This document shows positions 40,952 through 48,396 of a stretch of DNA of 58,267 nt, one piece after another. The stretch comes from an uncultured Clostridia bacterium (lineage in GTDB: Bacteria; Bacillota; Clostridia; Christensenellales; Aristaeellaceae), in the NCBI GenBank assembly GCA_937907055.1, contig CALCTW010000083.1, forward strand, positions 1 through 58,267. Reading direction: 5' to 3'. The notes below the pieces were generated by a model, which was not told the origin of the DNA, did not search any database, and saw only the letters and a list, made by a program, of their open reading frames with translations. How positions within the stretch are numbered: position 1 is the stretch's first letter; every line of letters begins with the position of its first letter. The position numbers and the translations under genes were made by a program.

Positions 40952-41569
40952 ATGAAAAAACTGCTTTCTCTTTTCCTTGCCTTCCTCATGCTCCTGACCG
41001 TCGCGCCCGCGGCCGCCGAAGAAGCCCCTGCCATGGCCGGCGGCTGGAACACCGCTGTCACGCAGGAGGATTTCTACGCTGCCCTCTCCGCGCTGGATCA
41101 GCTCCTGCCGGACGGTTCCTCCGGTGTCGGCGTGTATGTCCTGGCCTCCCAACTCGTCAACGGCACCAATTACGCCGTTCTCTGCTGTGATAACACCAGC
41201 TGGCGTATCGTCTACATCCACATTCCTCCGGAAGGCGAGGCTTCCATCGTGCGCGAACAGGTGCTGGTCGCCGCGCCGGATGAACCGCTCTGCGGCGGCA
41301 TGGGGCCCTACTTCGGCGATGTCGAGGATGATGAAGTCTATCAGGCCATCGACAGCGCCTTCGATACCCTCATCGGCTGCACGGTCGATCTTTACATGAT
41401 CATCGGCTGTCAGGTGGTGGCCGGCACCAATTATCTCATCCTCTGCCTCATGACCCCTCTCACGGAGGAGCCTGTTTCCGCGTGGAAGCTGGCCACCGTC
41501 TATGTCGATCTGGACGGCAACGCCACCCTCGATGCCGTTGAGGATCTCCCGCTTTCTCTTTCCGAATGA
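40952..41569 (+). CDS. Secreted protein with two cystatin-like repeats
   Basis: The 205-residue product has a signal peptide (MKKLLSLFLAFLMLLTVAPAAA). The mature part contains two similar units of about 85 residues. Each has a helix followed by a strand-loop motif: QLVNGTNY (67-74) and QVVAGTNY (154-161). The second is identical to the QxVxG inhibitory loop plus NY of animal stefins/cystatins, which block papain-like cysteine proteases. This suggests a tandem cystatin-fold secreted protein. Inhibition is inference. RBS AGGAGG precedes ATG 40952. It shares a promoter with a DtxR-like regulator and ends at a terminator. Confidence 0.75.
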   Translation: MKKLLSLFLAFLMLLTVAPAAAEEAPAMAGGWNTAVTQEDFYAALSALDQLLPDGSSGVGVYVLASQLVNGTNYAVLCCDNTSWRIVYIHIPPEGEASIVREQVLVAAPDEPLCGGMGPYFGDVEDDEVYQAIDSAFDTLIGCTVDLYMIIGCQVVAGTNYLILCLMTPLTEEPVSAWKLATVYVDLDGNATLDAVEDLPLSLSE

Positions 41570-41588
41570 TCTCTTATCCCTGAAAATC

Positions 41589-41625
41589 AAAGGAACTGCC
41601 GCGCTTTTGCAGCAGTTCCTTTTTG
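41589..41625 (+). terminator. Terminator of the cystatin-like gene
   Basis: AAAGGAACTGC pairs with GCAGTTCCTTT, followed by TTTTG. Confidence 0.85.
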
Positions 41626-41661
41626 TACGCGTTGTTTTCTGTTTTCGCCGGTCGATCCGTA

Positions 41662-42414
41662 TCAGGAATACAGTTTTTCCAGTTCCTCATACCTGTCCTT
41701 GGTGATCAGCGCGTCATGCTGTGTGCCGTCCAGCCGCACCACATAGGTCCAGCGGCCATAGGGCGTGATATCCTTGATCCTCGTCAGGTTGATGATATAA
41801 CTCTTGTGGCAGCGAAAGAACACCGTGCTGTCCAGCTTCTCCATCGTTTCGCTCAGAGTCTCGCTCATCTCATAGCGGCCCTCATTCACGGTATAGATCA
41901 CCGTCGCGCGGTCCTCACGCTGGATCAGCAGAATATCCTGCATCGTCACGAAGGTCACGCCGTCCTTATGCTTCAGCATCAGCCGTCCGCCTGGGTTCGC
42001 GTGCACACGGGGCGGACGCACCGCTTCGGCGCTTTCCTTTTTGCCGCGCACCGTCAGGATGCGCTGCAGGGTCTGATCCAGCCTTTCCAGCCGGAAGGGC
42101 TTCACCAGATAATCAAAGGCGTATACCTCAAACGCCTCTCCGCGGTATTCCTCATGACCGGTCGCGAAGATGATGATACAGGCAGGATCCTTGTCCTGAA
42201 TCAGGCGCGCGCATTCCAGCCCGTTCATGCCGGGCATATCCACATCCAGAAATACCACATCCGGATGCAGCGCGTCAAACATCCGCACCGCGTCTTCTCC
42301 GGTCGCGGCTTCCCCGCACAGCTCAAACCCTTCTGTCTTTTCGATCCTCTTTTTCAGGATCAGACGGATGCCGTCCTCATCATCGGCCAGCATCACGCGG
42401 ATCATATCACTCAT
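41662..42414 (-). CDS. LytTR-type response regulator (LytR/AlgR family)
   Basis: The ~250-residue protein has a receiver domain (about 1-120; acidic pair DDED at 11-14, phospho-Asp57 in FLDVDMPG, Lys in VKPF) and a C-terminal LytTR DNA-binding domain (about 150-250; CHKSYIINLTRI is the family signature). No histidine kinase is adjacent, so it is an orphan here. ATG 42414 follows GGAGTGGG; the frame extends 15 codons upstream without a better site. LytTR regulators control virulence, biofilm and bacteriocin genes in Firmicutes. Confidence 0.93.
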   Translation of the reverse strand: MSDMIRVMLADDEDGIRLILKKRIEKTEGFELCGEAATGEDAVRMFDALHPDVVFLDVDMPGMNGLECARLIQDKDPACIIIFATGHEEYRGEAFEVYAFDYLVKPFRLERLDQTLQRILTVRGKKESAEAVRPPRVHANPGGRLMLKHKDGVTFVTMQDILLIQREDRATVIYTVNEGRYEMSETLSETMEKLDSTVFFRCHKSYIINLTRIKDITPYGRWTYVVRLDGTQHDALITKDRYEELEKLYS

Positions 42415-42443
42415 ATCCCACTCCGGTCCGTCTTCAATCATGA

Positions 42444-42476
42444 ATCCGCATACCGTCAAAGCAGCGGTATGCGGAT
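42444..42476. other. Strong hairpin between the LytTR and DPCHD genes
   Basis: ATCCGCATACCG (42444-42455) pairs perfectly with CGGTATGCGGAT (42465-42476). The T-rich tail is on the plus strand (CTGTTTTCTTTTG), while both neighbouring genes are on the minus strand, so it is not an ordinary terminator for them. It could also be an operator. Confidence 0.5.
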
Positions 42477-42490
42477 CTGTTTTCTTTTGT

Positions 42491-42958
42491 TTATCTTACG
42501 CTTCTTTTCTGCGATACCGGGCGTCCAAGCACCTCGGCCATCACCACCGCGCGCAGCAGTTCCGTTTTTTCGTCCTCCTGCGCGGGCATGATATTCGCGG
42601 TATCGTGTACGTCCTCCCAGACGGTCTCATCCTTCAGCACGCCCGGCATATCATCATGGCACGGGTCGATCCCTTCATCAAATCCCGTGTTTTTCTCGAT
42701 CCCGGCAAAAGGATGTCTGTCGCCGTACAGTCCGTCATGGCACGGGTCATCACCCTCCTCCGGCTGCGCCTTCACAGGCTGCGCGTTCGCCGGCTGTGCC
42801 TTCACGGTCTGCTTGTTCACAGCCTGCGCTGCCGCCGGGGCTGCCCCGGCCTTCGGTGCCTGCTGTTGTGTCTGTTGTGTCTGCTGCTTCGTTTTCGCTT
42901 TTTTCGCGATATTGGCGAAGACGATGAGCAGCACCACGATAACGATCAATCCTTGCAT
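42491..42958 (-). CDS. Membrane-anchored protein with two DPCHD motifs
   Basis: The 155-residue product begins with a single membrane helix (MQGLIVIVVLLIVFANIAKK), followed by a Gln/Ala/Pro/Lys-rich linker (about 23-70) and a small acidic domain with two DPCHD motifs (DDPCHDGLYGDRH and IDPCHDDMPG, about 20 residues apart). The Cys and His pairs could bind a metal. I recognise no named family. ATG 42958 follows AGGAAGG. It is the third gene after nfeD and floA, so it may belong to the membrane-microdomain operon. A GC-rich imperfect hairpin lies just upstream (42975-43015). Confidence 0.72.
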   Translation of the reverse strand: MQGLIVIVVLLIVFANIAKKAKTKQQTQQTQQQAPKAGAAPAAAQAVNKQTVKAQPANAQPVKAQPEEGDDPCHDGLYGDRHPFAGIEKNTGFDEGIDPCHDDMPGVLKDETVWEDVHDTANIMPAQEDEKTELLRAVVMAEVLGRPVSQKRSVR

Positions 42959-43034
42959 TTCATTCAACCTTCCTGCAGCGCCTTCCGCCCTCTTCACAGA
43001 AGGCGGAGAGCGCTGTCAAGTCAGAAAGTGATTC

Positions 43035-44084
43035 TTACTTCTTGGCTTTATCGGCAGTCGCGGCGCCGGGAGCGGCCACGGGAGTCGCCACCTTGGCGAT
43101 GCCGGTGCGCATTTCGGTATCGGCGATCACATTCTGCATGTTGTAGTAATCCATCACGCCCAGCTTGCCGTCACGCAGCGCCTGCGCCATCGCGAGGGGC
43201 ACTTCCGCCTGCGCTTCCACAACCTTGGCCTGCATCTCCTGCACGGAGGCCTTCATTTCCTGTTCACGGGCCACAGCCATGGCGCGGCGTTCTTCCGCCT
43301 TGGCCTGCGCGATGCGGCGGTCGGCTTCAGCCTGATCCATCTGCAGCTGAGCGCCGATGTTACGGCCGACGTCCACGTCAGCGATATCGATCGAGAGGAT
43401 CTCAAAGGCAGTACCGGCATCCAGGCCCTTGTTCAGCACGGTGCGGCTGATCAGGTCGGGGTTTTCCAGCACGGCTTCATGGTTTTCGGAAGAACCGATG
43501 GTGGTAACGATACCTTCGCCGACACGGGCGATGATGGTTTCTTCACCGGCGCCGCCGACCAGTCGTTCAATGTTGGTGCGCACGGTCACACGGGCCTTGG
43601 CGCGCAGTTCGATACCGTCCTTGGCGATCGCGGCGACAGGGGGCGTTTCGATCACCTTGGGCACAACGCTCATCTGCACAGCCTGCAGCACGTCACGGCC
43701 GGCAAGGTCGATGGCGCGGGCAGTCTGGAAGGAAAGGCTGATGTTCGCCTGACGGGCGCTGATCAGCGCGTTGACCACGCGTTCCACATTACCGCCGGAC
43801 AGCAGGTGATTTTCCAGCATGTCGGTGGTGATATCCAGACCGGCCTTCTTGGCCTGAATGTAGCTGTTCACGATGCGCTGGGGATTGATACGGCGGAAAC
43901 GCATACCAATCAGACGGCTCATCTTCACCGGGCTTCCGGAAGCGCGCGCGTTGATCCACAGACCCAGCGGCATATAGCGTCCCAGAAGCACCAGGATCAC
44001 GATCAGCACCACCGCGCCGATCCCGATGAAGGGAAGGGCATCCGTAAATTCCGTTCCGCGGGAACCACTCATTGCAAAATTCAT
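43035..44084 (-). CDS. floA: Flotillin-like protein FloA
   Basis: This 349-residue membrane-associated scaffold organises functional membrane microdomains and affects membrane fluidity. An N-terminal hydrophobic hairpin (about 15-40; PFIGIGAVVLIVILVLL), the SPFH/band-7 part (about 50-230; VVPKVIETPPVAAIAKDGIELRAKA), and an Ala/Glu-rich coiled-coil (about 230-310; AEADRRIAQAKAEERRA) match FloA/YqfA. ATG 44084 follows AAGGAGG; an upstream GTG/ATG extension would overlap that site. Pairing with nfeD is the conserved yqeZ-yqfA arrangement. Confidence 0.95.
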   Translation of the reverse strand: MNFAMSGSRGTEFTDALPFIGIGAVVLIVILVLLGRYMPLGLWINARASGSPVKMSRLIGMRFRRINPQRIVNSYIQAKKAGLDITTDMLENHLLSGGNVERVVNALISARQANISLSFQTARAIDLAGRDVLQAVQMSVVPKVIETPPVAAIAKDGIELRAKARVTVRTNIERLVGGAGEETIIARVGEGIVTTIGSSENHEAVLENPDLISRTVLNKGLDAGTAFEILSIDIADVDVGRNIGAQLQMDQAEADRRIAQAKAEERRAMAVAREQEMKASVQEMQAKVVEAQAEVPLAMAQALRDGKLGVMDYYNMQNVIADTEMRTGIAKVATPVAAPGAATADKAKK

Positions 44085-44148
44085 AGGTTTATCCTCCTTG
44101 ATGGCTTGCGCCATAAATTTACTTTCTTACTTACTGTTTACACCTTGA

Positions 44149-44634
44149 TCAGACGGGCTTAACCACGATCCTCACGCCTTCCACCTGGCTGATCACCACG
44201 CGGGTGCCTTTTTCGATATAGTCACCCTCGCTCACCACATTCAGGCGCACGCCGTCAAACTCGGCCAGCCCGGCCGGATGCATCACGGTCATGGCCACGC
44301 CCTCGCGGCCCACAAACACATTTTCCTCATCCTGCGGCAGGTTTTCGTTTTCTTCATTCTGCAATATCAGCGCGCTGCGGGATAATTTCCCCTTGGCCGC
44401 GCTCCTGATGGACAACGCCATGCTCGCGGCTACCAGCAGCAGACTGATCAGCAGCACCACCAGCGCCGGCACCATGCCGTGCTTCACCCACGTGATCGCG
44501 ACACCCGCGACCAGCAGCGCACAGCCCGCGATCCCGGGCACACCGAAGCCCGGCATGAACATTTCCAGCACCACCAGGCCCACGCCCAGCAGCATACACA
44601 GCAGGATCGGCAATTCCTGTACGATAAACTCCAC
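44149..44634 (-). CDS. nfeD: NfeD-like membrane protein
   Basis: This ~161-residue short-form NfeD has four membrane segments (about 5-95) and a C-terminal OB-fold (NfeD C-terminal domain, about 100-160; VGREGVAMTVMHPAGLAEFDG). It has no N-terminal ClpP-like protease part. NfeD proteins partner with flotillin-like proteins, and floA follows 64 bases later. The preferred start is GTG 44634, seven bases after AAGGAGG; the GTG six codons earlier would bury the site. Confidence 0.9.
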   Translation of the reverse strand: MEFIVQELPILLCMLLGVGLVVLEMFMPGFGVPGIAGCALLVAGVAITWVKHGMVPALVVLLISLLLVAASMALSIRSAAKGKLSRSALILQNEENENLPQDEENVFVGREGVAMTVMHPAGLAEFDGVRLNVVSEGDYIEKGTRVVISQVEGVRIVVKPV

Positions 44635-44794
44635 TTTGATCGCCTCCTTCACGATGCCAGTATAGCATATTTCACTCCGGTCGGAAAGGGATTCGTCTCA
44701 AAACCTCATTTTCCGTCCCCAATTGTCACGCGGACCGCGTTTTTCGGCGTTTCCGGATCAAAAAGCACTCCTTTTCGCGCCTTCGGCAGCCTTT

Positions 44795-45373
44795 TCATCC
44801 GTTCAGCACGGTCTCCTTCAGCCGCAGGATATCCTGTTCATACACGCTCTTCAGTTCTCTCCTGTAGATGATCGCGGCCGGGTGATACAAACTGAACACC
44901 TGCTGTCCGTCCGCGCGCGTCAGCATCCTACCGTGTGTTTCGCCCACGGTCACGCCTTTTCCCATCACGGCGCGCAGCGGCGTATTGCCCAGCGTCACGA
45001 TCACCCGCGGCTGCACGATCCGGATCTCCTTTTCCAGATATTCCGCCATCATCACGATCTCCTGCTCGGAGGGTGTCCGGTTCTTCCAGCCGCCGTTCTT
45101 TCCGGGCTGCACCGTTCTGTATTTCACGGCGTTGGACACCCAGATCTCTCCGCGTGTCAGCCCGGCCAGGTCCAGAAACTCGCTCAGGTTCTGCCCGGCC
45201 TTCCCCACAAAGGGACGCCCCTGCTTCACCTCATTTTCGCCCGGGGCTTCCCCCAGCAGCATCAGCACAGGCTCATCGTTTTTTCCGTCTCCGAACACCA
45301 GCCGGCTCTCGCTTTCCGGGTCATACGCCCTCACCGCCAGCCGTATCTCTTCATTCAGTTCCGCGATCGTCAT
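44795..45373 (-). CDS. Uracil-DNA glycosylase family 4-like protein lacking cluster cysteines
   Basis: This 192-residue UDG-superfamily protein has motif A LLGEAPGENEVKQGRPFVG and motif B SLYHPAA, with the usual fold between. It contains no cysteine at all, whereas family 4 enzymes hold a [4Fe-4S] cluster with four cysteines. It is therefore a paralogue that has lost the cluster, or another UDG branch. ATG 45373 follows CAGGAG. It lies 81 bases downstream of the canonical family 4 gene on the same strand, so the two probably share a transcript. Substrate and activity need testing. Confidence 0.85.
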   Translation of the reverse strand: MTIAELNEEIRLAVRAYDPESESRLVFGDGKNDEPVLMLLGEAPGENEVKQGRPFVGKAGQNLSEFLDLAGLTRGEIWVSNAVKYRTVQPGKNGGWKNRTPSEQEIVMMAEYLEKEIRIVQPRVIVTLGNTPLRAVMGKGVTVGETHGRMLTRADGQQVFSLYHPAAIIYRRELKSVYEQDILRLKETVLNG

Positions 45374-45454
45374 CCGTTTCTCCTGTCACCGCGCCCGCGC
45401 GGATTGTTCATTGCATTCCGTTCGCTGTTTTTTGTTCCCGCAACCCCGCGCTGT

Positions 45455-46033
45455 TCACTGCCCCGGGCCCGCGTCGCCCTTCAGCTCATCCAGCTTTTTC
45501 ATCACCTGCTGCAGGTCCTGCCACACATCCTTTTTCTTGCTTTCATCCCTCAGCAGCGCGGCAGGGTGATAGGTCGGCATGAACCACACGCCCTTTTTGC
45601 ACACAAATTTTCCTCTGTCCCGCGTGATCCGGCTCTCCGGCCCCAGCACCGCGCGCGCGGCTGTCGCGCCCAGCAGCACGATCACCCTGGGCCGCACCAG
45701 CGCGAACTGCGCCCGCAGATACGGCAGACAGCAGGAGGCCTCCTCATCGGTCGGGGTGCGGTTCTGCGGCGGACGGCATTTCACCACATTGCAGATATAC
45801 ACCTGATCTCTCGTCAGCCCCATCGCGGCGATCATTTTTGTCAGCAGCTGTCCGGCCCGGCCCACGAAGGCCAGCCCCTGCAGGTCTTCATCCTGCCCCG
45901 GCCCTTCGCCGATAAACATCAAGTCCGCCTTCCGGTCGCCCTGTCCGGGCACCTTGTGATGGATCTGTGTATGCAGACTGCACTTCTCACATCCCGCGAT
46001 CGCCTGCTCCAGCATCTCCCATGATACTTCCAT
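45455..46033 (-). CDS. udg: Uracil-DNA glycosylase, family 4 (Fe-S)
   Basis: This 192-residue enzyme removes uracil from DNA in base-excision repair. Cluster ligands are visible as CEKC (Cys15, Cys18), NVVKCRPPQNRTP and a later SCC. Motif A is FIGEGPGQDEDLQGLAFVG and motif B is MPTYHPAALLR. ATG 46033 follows GGAGG; an in-frame extension of 20 codons upstream overlaps the promoter. It heads the two-gene UDG unit with promoter TTGCCC-17-TATAAT. Confidence 0.93.
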   Translation of the reverse strand: MEVSWEMLEQAIAGCEKCSLHTQIHHKVPGQGDRKADLMFIGEGPGQDEDLQGLAFVGRAGQLLTKMIAAMGLTRDQVYICNVVKCRPPQNRTPTDEEASCCLPYLRAQFALVRPRVIVLLGATAARAVLGPESRITRDRGKFVCKKGVWFMPTYHPAALLRDESKKKDVWQDLQQVMKKLDELKGDAGPGQ

Positions 46034-46072
46034 CCGCGCGCCTCCGTTTTCAGCTCCGCTCTCTTTTCTCTC

Positions 46073-46101
46073 ATTATAGCATCCCGCCCCCATCAGGGCA
46101 A
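46073..46101 (-). promoter_or_regulatory. Promoter of the UDG gene pair
   Basis: On the minus strand TTGCCC (46101-46096) and TATAAT (46078-46073) are 17 bases apart. Confidence 0.72.
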
Positions 46102-46174
46102 GCCCGCGCGGCGCCGGAAAAGCGCCGTCTTTCCCGCGTTTTCGCCGTCCCCGATGGGTTTTGTCCCTCCACGC

Positions 46175-46204
46175 AAAAACCGCCCGGTGATCCGGACGGT
46201 TTTA
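46175..46204. terminator. Terminator of the small membrane protein gene
   Basis: AAAACCG-C-CCGG pairs with CCGG-A-CGGTTTT around TGAT, with A/T runs on both sides. Confidence 0.75.
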
Positions 46205-46217
46205 TATTTTTCATACC

Positions 46218-46433
46218 TCAGCGGAACCGCTCCAGCAGCACTGCGAAGCGGCTGCCGGTCATATCGCCGATCAGCCAGTCCACCAGAGAGACCAGCAGCA
46301 CGATCAGCAGCAGCGTCAGGATCACGCCCACCGCCGCCGCGATGAAGTTCAGCACCCCCTCCGCCATCATCCAGCGGTCGCGGGTCTCCTCCTCCATCTC
46401 CTCGATCTCGTATCGGTCATCATCTCTGCGCAT
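46218..46433 (-). CDS. Small acidic single-pass membrane protein
   Basis: This 71-residue product has a highly charged acidic N-terminus (RRDDDRYEIEEMEEETRDR) and one or two hydrophobic segments (about 25-58; VLNFIAAAVGVILTLLLIVL). The preferred start is ATG 46433, because the GAGG site is about eight bases upstream; a GTG nine bases earlier overlaps that site. It ends at a terminator. I recognise no family, and it is a plausible but unproven small gene. Confidence 0.6.
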   Translation of the reverse strand: MRRDDDRYEIEEMEEETRDRWMMAEGVLNFIAAAVGVILTLLLIVLLVSLVDWLIGDMTGSRFAVLLERFR

Positions 46434-46763
46434 ATCGGTCACCTCGATCCTCTATCATCATCGGTGTATGTCCCGTTTGATCCTTCCTGCCCGGCTTTTT
46501 CCATCCCTGACAGTTCTTCCGTCCCGGCAACTCTTCCGCCGTTCCCCATCCCGCTTCCCTCCGGGAAGCTGCCGCCCGTGGCGGCTGATGGGCTTTATAT
46601 CCGCAGGGCCGCCTCTGACGGCCCGAGGAGAAAAATCATGGAGCGGAGCTTGCCCCGCGGGAATGATTTTTCATTCCTTGCGGATCTTCCGTTCGGAGCG
46701 CCATCGGCGCGAGAGGAAGATCCGTCCCCGGCAGCGCAAAAATGTATTTTTGTGCTGCCGATT
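46434..46763. other. 330-base intergenic region with a cluster of hairpins
   Basis: No gene is supported. From 46556 several stems follow each other: GGGCCG/CGGCCC, AAAAATCAT with ATGATTTTT around a GC-rich core, CGGATCTTCC with GGAAGATCCG (enclosing GCGCC/GGCGC), and CGGCAGCGCAAAAAT with ATTTTTGTGCTGCCG. The last lies just beyond the trmL stop and may serve as its terminator. The density suggests an intergenic repeat element or a structured RNA. Confidence 0.5.
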
Positions 46764-47279
46764 TTATAGGTAGTCCATCCATTCCGCCGCGGCATCGTCC
46801 CGGCCGGTCAGCTGTCCTTCGGCGCTCAGTCCGGGAAAATCGTTCTGTCTCAGCGCTTCATACAGCACGATCGCCACCGAATTGCTCAGATTCAGCGAAC
46901 GCGCGTCCGCGCGCATGGGAATGCGCACACAGCGGTCATAGACCCGTGATAATAACGATTCAGGAAGCCCTTTCGTTTCACATCCGAACACAATAAAATC
47001 ATCTTTTTCGTATTTTGCTTCGGTGTAGCTTCTCGGGGCCTTGGTGGAAGCGAAGTGATACCGCGCTTCGGGGAACATTTCCATCAGTTTATCAAAGGAC
47101 GGCAGCACCGTGATATTCACCATGCTGAAATAATCCAGCCCGGCGCGTTTCAGGTATTTGTCCTTCAGTTCAAAGCCCAGCGGTTCGATCAGATACAGAT
47201 CCGTCCGCGTCGCCGCGCAGGTGCGCGCGATGTTGCCGGTATTCTGCGGGATCTCCGGGGCATACAGCACGATCCTCAT
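46764..47279 (-). CDS. trmL: tRNA (cytidine(34)-2'-O)-methyltransferase
   Basis: This 171-residue SPOUT-family enzyme methylates the wobble ribose of tRNA-Leu. The N-terminal motif IPQNTGNIARTCAAT, the central FGCETKGLP knot segment, and the C-terminal RSLNLSNSVAIVLYEALRQ are diagnostic. ATG 47279 lies 21 bases after the GH105 stop with a weak AAAGGA site, so it may be read from the upstream unit. Length is typical. Confidence 0.95.
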   Translation of the reverse strand: MRIVLYAPEIPQNTGNIARTCAATRTDLYLIEPLGFELKDKYLKRAGLDYFSMVNITVLPSFDKLMEMFPEARYHFASTKAPRSYTEAKYEKDDFIVFGCETKGLPESLLSRVYDRCVRIPMRADARSLNLSNSVAIVLYEALRQNDFPGLSAEGQLTGRDDAAAEWMDYL

Positions 47280-47300
47280 CCGTCTGTTCCTTTTCCGTGA

Positions 47301-48395
47301 TCACTTGCCCTGCGCGGCCAGCGCCATCAGGAAGGGCGCGGTTCCCTTGTAGTCGTCATCGCAGATCACTTCATGGATGTAATAATTATAACTGCCGTCG
47401 CGGTACTTCGCGTCGCCATAGGGCGCGCCGCCCAGGCCGGCCACACGGCACACATCATGCAGCACAGGCAGTTCATCCACACCCGTGCCCACCTTCTGCT
47501 TCAGCAGTTCGTCCAGCGCTTTCTCGGCGCACTGTTTCACTTCCGCGCTCAACACGCCCTCTTCCGCGCCCTTGTACAGGCCGTAGGCAAACATGGCGCT
47601 GCAGCTGCTTTCGGTGTAGTTGCCCTCGCCCTCCGGCATCGTGATCACCTGATACCACAGCCCGTTCCGCTGCCACTTCATCAGGCCGTCCGCCAGCACG
47701 CGCATCTGATCCTCGATCGCCTTGCGGCCCGGATGATCCTTCGGCAGAATCGCCAGCACCTCTGCGTGCGCCACGATGAACCAGCCCATCGCGCGGCCCC
47801 ACACATGCGGGCTGCGGCCGGTCTCGGGATCGCTCCAGTGCTGCTCGCGGCTGCTGTCCCACGCGTGGCGGCACAGGCCTGTCTCAGCGTCAAAGGTCTT
47901 TTCATAGCACAGGGTCATCTGCTTCACCACCAGGTCAAACAGCTCCGGCTTTTCAAAGCGCTCCGCGCAGCGGGCGATGAAGGGGCATCCCATATAGATG
48001 CCGTCCAGCCACATCTGGTTGGGGTAGATCTGCTTATGCCAGAAGCCCCCCTCGGGCGTGGTCGGCTGACCCTCCACCTGCTTCAGCAGCGTTTTCGCCG
48101 CTGTCAGGTAGCGTTCATCCTTTGTATAGTCATACAGATCGAACAGAGAAAAACCATAGCACAGCATATCCAGGTTATAGGTTTCCGCCGGATAGGTGGG
48201 GATCAGGCCGTTCTTCATCACCCATGTATTGGTGAAATTCACCACGCGGTCCTTGATCGTATCATCCCCGGTCTTTTCTGCGGCCAGCCACAGCCCGCGC
48301 ACAGCCACGCCGTTCTCATAGCACCATTTATGATACTGTCCCGGGCGCGTCATCAGCGCCAGCACTTCTTTTTTCGTATACTCGTATGCACTCAT
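47301..48395 (-). CDS. GH105 unsaturated rhamnogalacturonyl/glucuronyl hydrolase
   Basis: The 364-residue protein is an alpha/alpha-barrel glycosidase of family GH105 (YteR/RhiN-like), which removes the unsaturated uronate left by pectate or rhamnogalacturonan lyases. NLDMLCYGFSLFDL and QMWLDGIYMGCPF hold the two catalytic-site aspartates, and GRAMGWFIVA and SPHVWGRAMG fit the family. There is no signal peptide, so it works on imported disaccharides. ATG 48395 follows GGAGG, and its start is one base from the upstream gene's stop. It links with KDG kinase at 20 kb in pectin use. Confidence 0.93.
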   Translation of the reverse strand: MSAYEYTKKEVLALMTRPGQYHKWCYENGVAVRGLWLAAEKTGDDTIKDRVVNFTNTWVMKNGLIPTYPAETYNLDMLCYGFSLFDLYDYTKDERYLTAAKTLLKQVEGQPTTPEGGFWHKQIYPNQMWLDGIYMGCPFIARCAERFEKPELFDLVVKQMTLCYEKTFDAETGLCRHAWDSSREQHWSDPETGRSPHVWGRAMGWFIVAHAEVLAILPKDHPGRKAIEDQMRVLADGLMKWQRNGLWYQVITMPEGEGNYTESSCSAMFAYGLYKGAEEGVLSAEVKQCAEKALDELLKQKVGTGVDELPVLHDVCRVAGLGGAPYGDAKYRDGSYNYYIHEVICDDDYKGTAPFLMALAAQGK

Positions 48396-48396
48396 T

